The notes: generated from the letters alone by a model not told the origin. Numbered from the stretch's first letter, positions 31,410-43,430 are shown. The stretch is 64,000 nucleotides of DNA from Onchidella celtica (GCA_963931925.1 OZ007575.1:36938999-37002998); one strand, 5' to 3'. Made by a program: numbers and translations.

Positions 31410-33565
31410 TTCAGGTTTTGAACGACAGACCAAAGAAATGGAAAGAAGACATTCAGGCTCTGGATAAAGAAATGAAATACTTCAAAAGGAAAAACGTTCT
31501 CCATAGGGAAACGACTGCACGGCAGAGAATAAGTCCATTAAGGCAAACTGTTGCTTCTCTGAAGCAAAAGTTAAAGCAACAGTCGGCCATGGAAACCATG
31601 TCTCAGTGTCCTGAAGCTCCAGAAAAACATGAACCGTGGTGAAAGAAAGGCGGTTTAAATCTTACTACAAGTGTCAAGCAGATGCACGGAATGAGACAGC
31701 GAAAGTCTCAAACAGAAAATTAGGACACTGAAATGAGAAAACCAAGTTTTCGAGAAGAAGCTGCTCAAAATCAGCAAGGCTCCTTATGGTGAGACAGGGG
31801 AGGGGGCTTTCAGTGATAAAATGAGGCTATGTGTGTATGAGCTACTCGGTTTGGAGGTGGGAATTGAAAAATGGCCCCTTTAATCCAGGTAGTGGCTCGT
31901 CGCCTCTTCAATACCGGCCTAGAATTGAAAGACCTTCCTTCACGCCAGTCAGCACTGCAGATGGCTGATGAGGCTCACTACCTGACGATGAAATTTTATG
32001 CCACCCGCCTGGAGTCTGTCAGCCATTTCGGCATTAAGAAAGATGGTACCTCTTGTAGCAAAGCCAGTAAGTATATTGGATACATCTCTGACCATCTGGA
32101 GAGGTCCTACCGCAAGGTTTCAAAATTGTTGCGAGAGAAACTGCTTTCGCTATAACCGACACCACCAAAGCCCAGCTGGAAGAAGTTTGTGATGCGGGTG
32201 AAAGAGACAGTAAATGGAGGGCCAAATTATTGAACAAGTTGTCCTTCTTGATGACCGACAGGGCAGATAATGAAAAACTGTCGAACAAACAGAGGGTTAA
32301 TGTAGTGTGATGACAAAAATTCCAATTCTGTAGAGATTGGTATGTCATCAAAAAGGACTCCTGCAACTTGAAATATTGTGCATACAATAACAGTCTGAGG
32401 AGTACCAAAGACAACTGAAAGAATCAGGAAGGGCGCGGGAAGTTGAAGAGGTCATGAAAGATGAATTACTCTGCACTTATCTTGATGGGGAGTACACCAC
32501 TGAAGTTCGACTTTGCATAATGAAACTGATGTTGGAATGCAATGTACCATCGAGAAAAGAGAAAAGTGACAGGCATGGCTCAAACTGTCCTCCAAAGTTT
32601 GACTGGCCATGAACTTAGCAACATCCCTAGCCAGACGATAGTTAATCGTCTCTACTCCGAGGCACTGAAACTGACATGAAGCCATGCAGCAGAGGAGATG
32701 GGAAGTACTCCAGCTGGAGCTCTTGAGGGCAATACCCTTCATTTTGATGGCACAACGAAGCACCATAAGTCTTATGAAGGATACTAGATAACCACTCCAT
32801 CTGGAATGAAGGTCTCGGGGATGATGCAGCATCCTCCGTGAGTTGTTTTAAAGACACAATTGCTGATCTACAAAATTCCATGAAAGACAACAGGACTGGT
32901 GGATTCAAACATCTGATGTCGACAGTCAGCTCTACGACGAGTGATCAAGGGCCATCCAATAAGCCATATTTGGAAAAACTTCAAGCCTTGAAGTCAGAGG
33001 ACCTTGTAACAGCACATGGAAACTGGGCAGCCCTCTCTCCAGAGATGCAAGCTAAAATTGCAAACATTAGTAATTTCTACTGCAAGATGCATCTCTAGTA
33101 AACTTCGCTACAGATGATGACTCAATGCTTCGAAGTTTCGAGAACATGGTGGTGACTGATGGAAAGAATCCTCATGCTTTTGGGAAGGCAGAATCAGGGA
33201 CAGCACGCCTCTTACGAACTACAGCCAAAGCCTTTATTGCCAGAGGCTGCGACAAAAGTGGAGTAGTAGAAAGCTTCTGGAAGGCATTCCTGACTGATCA
33301 AGGAAAGCAAAACATCATGGTCACCTTCAAGGCTAATCGCTACAACATTATCTTCTATGAGGCAGCTGCTGTTTTCCTTCACCAAGAAGACATAAAAACC
33401 TTTCTCAGTAAATGGCCCTGCCCCAATGAACTATTGAAGAGCATAGCCTTTGACATAAATAGTGTCCGACAACGGCAGGCAATTCACCTCGAACGAGTTC
33501 AAACAGTTTACGGCAGAATAGAAATTCAAACACGTCACCTCCAGCCCCCACTATGCACAAGCTAA
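31410..33565 (+). pseudogene. Mobile-element protein, family B, copy 2 (frameshifted)
   Basis: A lysine-rich coiled coil (31418-31642) comes first. Around 32460-32780 there are broken frames with LSNIPSQTIVNRLYSEALKLT and NTLHFDGTTKHHKSYEGY, then FKDTIADLQNSMKDNRTGGFKHL and SPEMQAKIANISNFYCKMHL (32838-33098). The end is GTARLLRTTAKAFIARGCDKSGVVESFWKAFLTDQG and NRYNIIFYEAAAVFLHQEDIKTFL (33125-33420). The DGTTKHHKSYEGY block corresponds to DATTKFHKHYEGLQ in copy 3 (63740), which ties the copies together. Many frameshifts; the 3' end is cut by a Ty3 integrase fragment. Confidence 0.6.
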
Positions 33566-34253
33566 TGGGGCCGCTGAAAAGGCAGTTAAAATCGCGAATA
33601 CATCCTCCGTCAAGACGACGTCTTCAGGGCACTTCTTGCCTATCGTGCCACCCCCATTGTTGAGCTAAAGGCGAGCCTGGCTGATCTGGCTTTCGGGAGA
33701 AAATTACGTACAACACTCCCTATGCTCCCAAAGCCACTCTCCCCAAAACCTGTCGAGAGAGCATCAGTCAATGAACGCCATGACAACTACCGCCAACGCC
33801 AACAACACTACTACAATCAACACCATGGTGCTCGTCTTCTTGAGTTCTTCCCAACCTCGCCCCTGGTGACCCTTTCTTGACAAAAATCGATGGTCAGAAG
33901 GGATGGAGGCAAAAGGGGGAAATCCTGAAACGAGTTGCCAACGCTCGTTTTTGCTGAAAACCACCGAAGGATCCGTCCCTCGACGTAATCGTCGTCACAT
34001 TCGTCGAAGTGGAGTCCCTCAACCCCGGCCGGCCTCGACCGGAGCTGTTCCCCCTGCTGTCCTGCCAGTTGGACCTCCATCATCACCAAAGCAGCCAGAG
34101 ATCCCCATCCTTGTCCCGGATCCAACTCTGGCAGGTGCTCCTGTCAGTTCTCCTGTTGTTCAACCTCCACCTGCAACTCCCACCGCCGACACACCTGTCG
34201 TGGTTACTTGTTCTGGCCGCCAAAGTATTATTCCATCTCGTTATCGTGAATAG
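33515..34253 (+). pseudogene. Ty3/gypsy integrase C-terminal fragment
   Basis: YAQANGAAEKAVK (33550), then in the next frame LLAYRATPIVELKASLADLAFGRKLRTTLPMLP, matches the end of the integrase core of Mag-type elements. A Gln/His-rich tail (NYRQRQQHYYNQHHGAR) follows. The last frame, to 34253, has VPRRNRRHIRRS and a Pro-rich tail ending RQSIIPSRYRE, the usual Mag-clade pol C-terminus. Frameshifts near 33590 and 33870. Probably the 3' end of a separate retrotransposon. Confidence 0.75.
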
Positions 34254-34624
34254 TGTTGTAGGCATGGGCAATCAACCAATCTGACAACAGTGTAGTTAGG
34301 TTGTCTCATTGGTTAATCAACATGCATATCTTGAAAGCTGTTGATATTTTTTTTGTTGGTTAGAGAGTAGTTTGCTCTTTAGAAATTTTTTTCTTCGCAT
34401 TTTTACTGTGGGCGGTTGTGTAGAGAGGCCTCCTCACAGTGTAACCAGTGTAGTTTGGTTACAATCATATCGTTTTTATTACTAATTTCAGTCAGGAAGG
34501 CTGTCACAATTCTAAGTGGAATTCTAGTCACAAGAACACCAACGAACACTTGGAAGTACCTATATTTGGAGTATGATGTTCTGATACTGCTTCCGAAAGA
34601 TTCTCCACCTGAGTGACCCAGACA
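34254..34624 (+). repeat. Possible 3' LTR of the Ty3 fragment
   Basis: It begins TGTTGTAGGC immediately after the pol stop and ends ACCCAGACA. TG...CA ends and length fit a short LTR, but no second copy is present in the window for confirmation. Confidence 0.4.
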
Positions 34625-34879
34625 GTAAGTAGTATAGTTAATTTACGAGTTGGGCTCATCTTTAAAATATAAAAAATAAACACATAAAAAAACAGCTTAT
34701 TCAAAAAAATAAAACAAACTCCCCCAGAACTCTCCCACCCCGAGTTTTAGAGAGTTTTAGAATCCCTGATTTTAGAATTTCTGCTGGCGCGACCATGTAT
34801 TCAGCCGTGAGAACTCAATCGATAGACCTGCTCAATAATTAAATCGTTCCAGTGGAGGTTTGTAAAGAAATGTGTGTTT

Positions 34880-34892
34880 AGTTAGGCATTCC
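34880..34892 (+). repeat. Left target-site duplication of the non-LTR element
   Basis: AGTTAGGCATTCC, identical to 38927-38939. The first AG on the right side could also belong to the GAA tail, so the true length is 11-13 bp. Confidence 0.9.
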
Positions 34893-37800
34893 CCCTCGAG
34901 GTCACTCCTTGTCGCCGGTGATGGGGCTTTAGTAACACCACCAGGGGTGTGAAACAAATGTGGCCGAGCCATCTCGCCGAGCATGAGCAAACTCTGCTCT
35001 AGCAAAATAAGCTGAAGACGGAGGTATCTGGCCAGAGTAGGGCGCCTAACCTAGATACCACGCACCCTTTTCACTATTATGTCTAAGTCTGCAGTTAGTT
35101 ATCGTCATGGTGCTCGCCCTGTGAAGTCCCCCCAGGCAGCGGCAATGCCGGGCCCCCCAGCCTCGAAGGGGCCCACCCAAGCTACTGGAGGTCCCTCTCG
35201 ACTGCCCCGGGGAGCCGGGGGGCAGGAGAGGAATGCTACTGGCCAAACCATCAAAGATAAGGAGCAACCTTTAAAGATAATGCACTGGAATGCTGAAGGA
35301 GTCAACAGCAAGAAAGATGGATACAGCAAGAAGTTAGAGCTAGAAAACATCCTTTTTGAGGAGAAAGTAAGTATCTGCTGCATCCAAGAAACCCACCTCA
35401 GCAAAGACGTTGCTTTCAAGGTAAGAGGATACCAGTGCTTTAGAAACGACCGGACAGACAGAAGAAAAGGAGGAATTCTAACCTTGGTGAGAAACAACAT
35501 CAGAGCAAGCCAGATTCAAGTGCTAATGGAGGGAGCAGAATATCATCTACTACACATCAGGACAGATCAGACGGAATTCCACATCCTCAATTATTACTGC
35601 CCAAACGACCGATCCATGTCCCTGGATACAATTCCCTTTAGAGGTAGGCTAATAGCATGTGGAGACTTCAACAGCCACTCCCAAAGCTGGGGCTATGAAC
35701 ACATGGACAAGAGAGGTGAGGAGGTTGAAACATGGCAGGATGAGTTAGGACTGCTTCTCATAAATCAGCCCACAGACCCACCTACATTTTACTCAAGATG
35801 CTGGCATACCACCTCAACACCGGATATAGCCTTCTATACACCAGACCTGGACTGGAAGATCAAAAGGACTGTGGGGAAACAACTTGGAGGAAGTGACCAT
35901 CGCCCTGTTTTCATCATGGTGGAAAACGAGCTAATAAAGAGCAGCAGCACCCTTGCCAGATGGAACTACAAGAAGGCCAATTGGATGATGTTCAGACACA
36001 GAACAAGCGTGCTTGCCACAAGAAAACATCAACACCATTGTGCAAGAGTTCAACTCATCTATTCTTCAAGCTGCCAAGGAAACAATACCTCGTGGAGCAC
36101 GAAAGAACTACAAACCATACTGGAACAAGGATCTTGACGAACTCCACCAAGAAGTAGAAAAGGCACGAATACAGGCTGAAAACAACCCAGGACAACAGCA
36201 ACACAATGCCCTCCAGCAAGCCAAGGCAAGATTTCAAAGAGGAAAGCTCCAGGCACGACGCAAGAGCTGGAAAGAGAAAACAGCCTCCCTCAACTTTGAA
36301 AAAGACGGCAGGAAACTATGGAACCTGGTTAAAGCTCTAAATGATGAAGGAACAGATAGTAACATCAGAGTCACTTTGCAAGAGAATGGCAAGACCCTAA
36401 CCAAGAAAACAGCAGCGAATGTTTTTGCAGATGTGTTTGCTAAGGACTGTAACATAGAGGTAAGTACAAGCAAGTTAAAGGAGGCAAGAAATGACAAGGC
36501 CCCGGAGAGAAACGAAGGAGACCAGCCAGAAGTCATGAACACAAGGATCACACGGCAAGAACTAGACCTTGCCATTAGCAAACTAAAACTGCGGAAGTCA
36601 CCAGGTGCAGATGGAATACCAAATGAGATGATCAAGAAACTCGGATCCGGAGCTCTGAATAAATTACTAGAGATCTTCAACGTCAGCTGGAAAACTGGAG
36701 AAGTACCACAGATCTGGCGAGAAGCAATCATGGTCCCAATACCCAAAAATGGAAAGGGCAAAGGAACAGCAAGAAACTATCGACCAATAAGCTTGACAAG
36801 CTGCCTCTGCAAGACCATGGAACGGATCGTCAACCACAGAATGAAGTGGTACCTGGAAAGCAACCACCTACTGGCTGATCAGCAAGCAGGGTTCCGTCAG
36901 TGTTATTCCACAGAGGATCAAGCAACCTATCTGTCACAGGACATTGAAGATGCCTTCCAGGACAAGAAACAAGTATTAGCAGTGTGGATCGACCTTCGAA
37001 AGGCCTTTGACAAAGTCTGGAAAGACGGACTACTCAGGAAGCTGCGAGACAACAAAGTGACTGGTAGCATGTACAAGTGGACCAAGAGCCTTCTACACAA
37101 CAGAAGAGCAAGAGTCCAGCTGGATGGATGTCACAGCAAGAAGGTACTGCTGAGACACGGTGTGCCACAGGGAGGAGTAATATCACCCACCTTATTCCTG
37201 ATCTTCATAAATGATCTAGTTCAAGAACTACCCTGCGGAATACGTACAGCTCTATATGCAGATGACCTAGTTATGTGGTGTACGGAAGAACATGCCACAG
37301 TTGCCACAAGAAGACTACAAAGAGCCACTGACATCCTCTTAGCATGGACGAATAAGTGGTGTGTCACAGTCAACGAAGAGAAGTCGTCCACTACTCTTTT
37401 CACCCTGTCTCCAAAACAGACTGCTGGAGCCATCAAGCTCAATGGGACATCACTCAAGGAAGACAAAGCACCAACCTATCTAGGAGTCACATTCGACACC
37501 AGGCTCTCATGGAGGAATCACATCGAGAGGGCAGAGACAAAAGCTAGAAGAAAGCTAGCCATATTGAGGAAACTGAGCGGCACATCATGGGGAGCGACAG
37601 AAAGAATTCTCAAGAATGTGTATCAGCAAGGGATTCGCCCTCACCTCGAATATGGTTCAACAGCCTGGAGTTCAGCGTCCAACTCAGCCCTTCAGATGTT
37701 AGACAAAGTTCAGAACCAGGCTTTGCGCATCATCACAGGAGCAATGAAGTCAACACCCATTGTGGAGATGGAGAAGATCACCCAGATAGCAACACTTGCA

Positions 37801-38926
37801 GAACGAAGAGAAACCAGGGTGGCAATCCAGGCAGAGAAATTCAACAGCATAGAGAATCACCCAATGAAAGAGAAGCTAGGAGACCTGGCAAGGGGAAGGC
37901 TGAAACGTACGAGCTTTATTGACAAGGCAAAGCGAATAAGAAGACAGCTATCACACCTTCCCCAGATTGCCCACCCCCTGACATCTGTACCTGAACAGAC
38001 CCCTTGGACGGAGGAGACAGAGACCCAAGTCCAGATACACACAGACGTTGATGGTGTCTTCAACAAGGGAGAACAAAGTGAAGTAGAAAGAAGAACTGCT
38101 GTACTCGGCCTACTTGATGACAAGTATCCAAGCGAATCATGGGTTCGAGTCTACACAGATGGCTCTGCTGAGAATGCTGTAACAAACGGAGGTGCCGGAG
38201 TGTATATAGAGTATCCAGACTTGACAAGAACGGCAATTAGCATGCCAACCGGAACCTTCTGCAATAATTATGGATCAGAAGCCAAAGCCCTCATGACAGC
38301 TGCCACAGAGCTTCAAGTAGAGGACAGCAACATCGTCTTCCTCACAGATGCAAGATCAGTCCTTGAGGCCCTTCAAGCTGGCAAGCTTAACGACCTGAAG
38401 AAATGTTTTACACAGCTTGGAAATAGAAGCAGGATAGTCCTACAGTGGATACCATCACATTGTGGAGTCCCAGGCAATGAGAAGGCAGACCAACTGGCCA
38501 AGGAGGGCTCCGGCCTGGAGCAGCCACAGTGCCTCCTAAACTACTATGAGAAGAAAAACCTCATCAAAAACAACAGACGGCAGCAAATAAACCAACAGGA
38601 TAAATATCATCTCCTGAACAGAGAGGATCAAGTACTATTGTTCAGACTAAGAACTGGTCACAATAGGCTCCACCACCACATGTTCACCAAGTTCAAAATA
38701 GGAACATCTGCCATATGCGAGTGCAGCCAGTCTCCTCAAAACACGGAGCATATATTGCAGAACTGCACACTCCTCTCAGCACTGCGAGAAACATATTGGC
38801 CCCAACCCACCGACCTGAATATCAAACTCTATGGTGCTCTGCCAGAACTGCAGAAAACCGTAGATTTTATTAAAAGAACAAATCTGCAGATTTAGATTGG
38901 TGAACGAAAGAAGAAGAAGAAGAAGA
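34893..38926 (+). mobile_element. Full-length non-LTR retrotransposon with target duplication
   Basis: The element is flanked by a 13-bp direct repeat AGTTAGGCATTCC (34880-34892 and 38927-38939). It has a GC-rich 5' leader of about 190 bp, a single long ORF region and a (GAA)n tail (38909-38926). This is the expected structure of a complete target-primed insertion. The RNase H domain places it with the I/Ingi/Jockey-like side of LINEs. The clade is not assigned firmly. Confidence 0.92.
35079..38895 (+). pseudogene. EN-RT-RNase H polyprotein of the LINE, one frameshift
   Basis: The first frame (35079-36137) has a short Pro-rich leader and an apurinic-type endonuclease: IMHWNAEGVNSKK, CCIQETHLS, IACGDFNSHSQSWG and GSDHRPVF supply the expected Asn, Glu, Asp-Asn and Asp-His residues. 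Near 36000 the reading shifts by one base into the frame ending at 38895. This carries reverse transcriptase (YRPISLTSCLCKTMERI, IDLRKAFDKVW, GVPQGGVISPTLF, catalytic YADDLVMW near 37252) and RNase H (VYTDGSAEN, GSEAKALM, FLTDARSVLEAL, WIPSHCGVPGNEKADQLAKEG). A CCHC-type finger (CECSQSPQNTEHILQNC) closes it. No separate gag-like ORF1 exists. One frameshift is the only lesion, so the copy is very young or the shift is a sequence error. Confidence 0.93.
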
Positions 38927-38939
38927 AGTTAGGCATTCC
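38927..38939 (+). repeat. Right target-site duplication of the non-LTR element
   Basis: AGTTAGGCATTCC directly after the GAA repeat tail, matching 34880-34892. Confidence 0.9.
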
Positions 38940-38956
38940 GTATAACTGCAAATAAA

Positions 38957-39110
38957 ATAGGTCTCTCCGTCTGTCTATCTTTCTGTCTGTCTGTCTTTCT
39001 CTGTCTATCTAGCTATCTGCCTATCTATCTCTCTGTCTATCCCTCTCTCCCTTTTTCTTTCTCTCTCTTTGTCTCTCGCTCTGTCTATCTCTCTCTTTAC
39101 CTCCCATTTG
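38957..39110. repeat. (TCTG/TCTAT)n pyrimidine-rich microsatellite
   Basis: CTGT, CTAT and CTCT tetranucleotide repeats lie just downstream of the LINE. Confidence 0.85.
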
Positions 39111-39435
39111 GTAAGTATCGATTTGTCATTTGCAAACTACGCACTATTCAGCGCATTCAAAATACCCACCTTTCATTCAATAGAATGGAATTATAGATTG
39201 AAACCATTGAATTTTTCACCAGGGAGATTTACAATCAGTTACCTGATTACACTAATGCAAAATATTGATTCTTAGCTTGCACAACAATGCGTAGAAAACC
39301 AATTACATGGTTTGTTTATTTGGTTCACATAGCAACTGTCGACAACATCAATCAAATGTTTCTGAGCTAAGCATGAATCTCCCCGGGACAACTCATTTTC
39401 TGCTGGAACTTCGTTGAGGAAAGGTGTGTTGTGTT

Positions 39436-40308
39436 ATGATGTCACAAGATAGTATATCAGTAGAAGATTTAAACAGAGAAATAGATGAAAATTTAACTGC
39501 ACATAGGGAACTTTTGGAATATTCCAGACAAAAAGATACTGTAATTTTCCCAGAGCACAAGCAATGGATGTTCCATTACCTCCTGTGACACCATCAGAAT
39601 TTCAACCTTCTCAACCTTCTTATCCGTGGACCTATGAGGATGATATGCTACTTTTAGATGAACATGTAATATATTATCAAAAAATGGCTCGGCTCACTAA
39701 AGAAGCAAAAACTAAAGGACCTTTTAAAATACCAAAACGCTCAAAGAGGACATTGAAAAACTTATTTAATGAAAAATCCGGAAAAGGGAACAAAATTCAA
39801 ACTCTAGAGGAGCTTCATCAATATTTGTGTGACAACATCGTGGACATTACTAAATTCATAAACAGAGAGGAATTTAACTTCACGCACGAAACTATTACTT
39901 CAATTGAGGATGCTACAGATAGATTAAAAAGAACATATAAACAGATAAAAAAACAAGACGCTCAGTCAATGTTCTTTAATATTCATTTTGGACAGTTGTT
40001 AAAATTATGCAAACACTGGTTTGCTAATGAAAAAATTCAAGGAAAAATGCTGCAAACAACTTGGAAGACGTGGTTACACTCAGTAATCAACATATCTTTG
40101 TCACATTCACAAAGGTTACGTCAACTAGCTGAATTATTGTACCCTTATCGTAAATTTTATTTTGTCGGATTGTCTTTCAATGAAATTTATAGTTTGAAAA
40201 AAACAAATTAACGATCTTTTGCAAGTTGAACAGTATCGAACGTATTGGAGTGAACAAGTTGTGTTGCCACCTACAGCCCAGTTAAGCGTTTCACAGGAAG
40301 ATGAGTGA
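39436..40308 (+). pseudogene. Unrecognised lysine-rich protein, two frameshifts
   Basis: The frame from 39436 reads MMSQDSISVEDLNREIDEN and HRELLEYSRQKDTV and shifts near 39560 into the frame 39564-40211. A second shift at an A-run near 40200 continues to a stop at 40308. The total is about 285 residues without recognised domains. The main part is basic with a predicted helical bundle (YEDDMLLLDEHVIYYQKMA, KRTYKQIKKQDAQSMFFNIHFGQLLKLCKHWFANEKIQ). No signal peptide or transmembrane segment. It could be an accessory protein of a mobile element or a host-gene remnant; the context of transposons favours the former. Confidence 0.45.
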
Positions 40309-40383
40309 GCTTAATTGAGTCATTGCTACTGACTCACTTTCTGTCCTTATTGAGTCAGACCTGTATACCGCCCAAGACACCCC

Positions 40384-40560
40384 TAGCAACGATGCCCATG
40401 CATGGGGTTCGTCGTCAAGCAGCCATTACATCAACACAGTCTTAGCAACGGTGCCCATGCATGGGGTTCGTCGTCAAGCAGCCATTACATCAACACAGTC
40501 TTAGCAACGGTGCCCATGCATGGGGTTCGTCATCAAGCAGCCATTACATCAACACAGTCT
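40384..40560. repeat. Three tandem copies of a 59-bp unit
   Basis: Units start at 40384, 40443 and 40502 with TAGCAAC, nearly identical (two or three differences), with a fourth partial start at 40561. Each unit contains GCCCATGCATGGGG, an imperfect palindrome around ATGCAT. Confidence 0.93.
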
Positions 40561-41043
40561 TAGCAACAACATCAAGCCAGAACATGTAGAGACATTTTAA
40601 ATTAGATCGTCGACATGCCAGTTCCACCAGATCGATAGAGAGACATTTTGATTTACTTTGTGTAAACAATTTAGGAATATGATGAGTGTTTGTGTGAATA
40701 TTCTTTACTTGTAAGTAATAGTTTTTCATTTTCTTTCCTTTTAAAATGGACATTAGAAATTTTGAGTGTGATGAGTGTCACGAGCAGAGTTAGGGTCTTG
40801 GGGATGTTATGACTGCACGAGAGGCAGCTAACTCACACTCGGACACAACCACACAAGAAAAGTATTAAATAACTTCGAGCGTATATCTATGTCAGGCCGG
40901 TCAGGCCATCTTATTATTTAAATATTAATAAACAAAACAAAAGACAATAGAGGTATATTCAAAGCAATAAATTCTAATTACTAACAATCTATGATATTCA
41001 TGTAACTATGGTTCCTTATTGGATGTACTGCAATCAATAGCAA

Positions 41044-42789
41044 ATGGGTATATTATACGAAACTAGATATCAATCTAATAAAAAGAAGAAACGGGGACCC
41101 GATGAATGGCGACAAAATGTTATGAAGCGGCGCCGTGAACTTGGTCAGGAATACAAAATGAGAAACGATGATCTGGCACCGGCACGAACAATGGGAGAAA
41201 CGTGCAATTGCAAATCAGGCCTAAAAGACTGTTCTTTATTTTCTCAGGAAGATCGGCACCAGATTTTCAGTTACATATGGACTCTTTCTTGGGATGAGAA
41301 AAGGAACTTTGTTTATGGTTTGGTGGACCAATTGAATGTAAAACGTAAAAGGAGTGTTGATGGTTCGAAGAAAAGGGAATTTACTTTTCAGTATTCTTTG
41401 AAAAAAGATGGACAGAAACGAACTGTTTGCCTGAAGATGTTTCTCCGCACAACCGGGCTGACCAAACATTTTGTAACATCTTTGTTTCAAAAGAAGGATC
41501 CGTCAGATGAGCTCCACCATGATAATGAGGCCGACATCTCTCCTATTCTCCAAAAACCCAAGAGACAACGACTGAACCCTCACTATCAACGCAGTGAAGA
41601 TTCACGCCGTCTCCTCCATCAATTCCTTGATGAACTTCCGAAGATGCCAAGCCATTATTCCAGGAAGAGCTCGTCCAAACTCTACTTGGAAAGATGCTTC
41701 AAGACTTTAACCGAACTTCACTCATGTTATGAACAATACTGCTCAGGACGAAATGTCACTCCTCTCAAGCTTACAGTTTTCAAGGAGGTTTTCCATGAAA
41801 AAAACATTTCCCTGTTTAAACCCAAGAAACATGTGTGCATAGGGCATGAGGTGGGAAACGTCTCAGAGGAAGAATGGAAGGTTCACATGGAATTCAAAAA
41901 TGAGGCTCCGGCGGAGAAAGCTTCTGATAAAGAAAGAGCCATCAGAAGCCACAAACAGTATGCAGCCTTCTGTATGGATCTACAATCAGTGCTCCTTGCG
42001 CCCAACACGGAGGCTAATGCCATGTACTTCAAAACAAAATTAACTGTGCAGAACTTTACAGTGTACAATTTAGCCACCGGTGCTGTATCATGTTGCGTCT
42101 GGAATGAGACTGAGGGAGGATTGACAGCAAACGAGTTTGCTTCATGCATCTTGCACTACCTTGAAAACATGGACAGACATGAGCAAATCGTCATATTCAG
42201 CGATGGGTGTACCTATCAAAATCGTAACGTCTTTCTGGCCAATGCTCTACAACACTTCGTAAATTCCACAGGAATCCGCATTCAGCACAAATACCTCGTA
42301 CGTGGCCACACACACATGGAGGTGGACAACAGCCACAGTTTGATTGAAAGGGCTCTTAAAGGACGTACAATCAATGTCCCCTATGACTATGTGGACGTTA
42401 TAGAACGTGCAAGAAAAAGGCCAAGTCCTTTTCACGTGCATTATCGAAGCCATGACTTTTTCCGGGATTTCACCAAGATCGGCCCATATGACAGTATACG
42501 GCCTGGTAAAAAAGTGGGAGAACCCACTGTAACAGACGTGCACTGTTTCCAGTATTCGCCAGACTCTGATGGAATAAAGAAACCCCTCCAATACAAACTA
42601 AAATTCAGTGATGATTTCAAAGAGATTACTGTTCCCAGGCACTTCGACACCAAGCAGCCTGGAATGCCATCGCAACTGCATAACGAGCGGTTGAAAATTC
42701 CAAGATCAAAATTCCAGCACCTCCAAGAACTAAAGTCTGTCATTGGAAAAGATTATCACCCATTTTATGACCAGCTTTCGTATAAATAA
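41044..42789 (+). CDS. Intact DUF7869-like transposase-type protein
   Basis: One uninterrupted frame of 581 residues. The N-terminus is basic (SNKKKKRGPDEWRQNVMKRRRE) and followed by a Cys cluster (CNCKSGLKDC). Residues about 50-140 resemble the N-terminal module of proteins annotated with DUF7869. The core shows AAFCMDLQSVLLAP, VIFSDGCTYQNRNVFLANAL and YLVRGHTHMEVDNSHSLIERAL, consistent with a D-D-E/H-type RNase-H-fold nuclease. The C-terminal part (FRDFTKIGPYDSIRPGKKVGEP) is also family-like. Such proteins occur in many copies in arthropods and molluscs and are thought to be transposon-encoded. The intact frame suggests recent activity or selection. Terminal repeats were not identified. Family name from memory; a profile search would settle it. 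Confidence 0.75.
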   Translation: MGILYETRYQSNKKKKRGPDEWRQNVMKRRRELGQEYKMRNDDLAPARTMGETCNCKSGLKDCSLFSQEDRHQIFSYIWTLSWDEKRNFVYGLVDQLNVKRKRSVDGSKKREFTFQYSLKKDGQKRTVCLKMFLRTTGLTKHFVTSLFQKKDPSDELHHDNEADISPILQKPKRQRLNPHYQRSEDSRRLLHQFLDELPKMPSHYSRKSSSKLYLERCFKTLTELHSCYEQYCSGRNVTPLKLTVFKEVFHEKNISLFKPKKHVCIGHEVGNVSEEEWKVHMEFKNEAPAEKASDKERAIRSHKQYAAFCMDLQSVLLAPNTEANAMYFKTKLTVQNFTVYNLATGAVSCCVWNETEGGLTANEFASCILHYLENMDRHEQIVIFSDGCTYQNRNVFLANALQHFVNSTGIRIQHKYLVRGHTHMEVDNSHSLIERALKGRTINVPYDYVDVIERARKRPSPFHVHYRSHDFFRDFTKIGPYDSIRPGKKVGEPTVTDVHCFQYSPDSDGIKKPLQYKLKFSDDFKEITVPRHFDTKQPGMPSQLHNERLKIPRSKFQHLQELKSVIGKDYHPFYDQLSYK

Positions 42790-43430
42790 ATGTTGTGAAA
42801 CTATGTTCTGATAACATTATTGTTGAGCATCTTATTCTTTTGTCAGATTACTTCTCGTCAGATATTTATAAGTCTTTCATTCATTTTTTATTATGGTGTA
42901 TAAAACAACAGAATGTAATTGTTTTTTCCATTGACATTTCCCAAAGCTCAAAAAACATTCAATTTTAGAAAAAGAAAAAAAGAGAAATCAGAATGGGGTA
43001 CAGAAGAACAAATGAAAATAGTATAACAAAAAAACTAAACAAACAAAAAAAAACGCATAGAAACACACACAAAAACATTCTACTGAAACCTCTTCATCAC
43101 GTTGTGTAGGTGTCGGCAGGTGTCTGAAGAGTTTTTTTCTAAAGATTTTCAATAAATTTCAAAATACCTGACTAATCGGAGATGCGCCATACCTGTAAGG
43201 CTATTATGATCGGATAACTCACATTGATCGGTCTGTCACGGTCGTGATAAAACCAGATAAGCACCGGCCACGGGAGTTGTCCAATCTTATCACGACGTGA
43301 AAATCGGATAACTCCACTCAAAATTTAAAAGTTGCTAACTATAAAATAATTAGAGGTTCTAAGTCTAATTTCTCAACATGAGTAAGAGTAATGATCACTA
43401 AAGAATGATAAATAACTAGTAGGACATTGG
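42790..43430. other. 3' flank of the DUF7869-like gene, with hairpin repeats
   Basis: AT-rich 3' region without genes. At 43236-43305 CACGGTCGTGATAA faces TTATCACGACGTG, and ATCGGATAACTC occurs twice (43212 and 43310). An inverse, TTATCCGATCTTATCACG, lies at 43499. These may be terminal or subterminal repeats of one of the neighbouring elements. Confidence 0.45.

Noticed and set aside
35046..35500. Minus-strand frames over the LINE leader.
   Set aside because: Opposite strand of the endonuclease region, without domain or start context.
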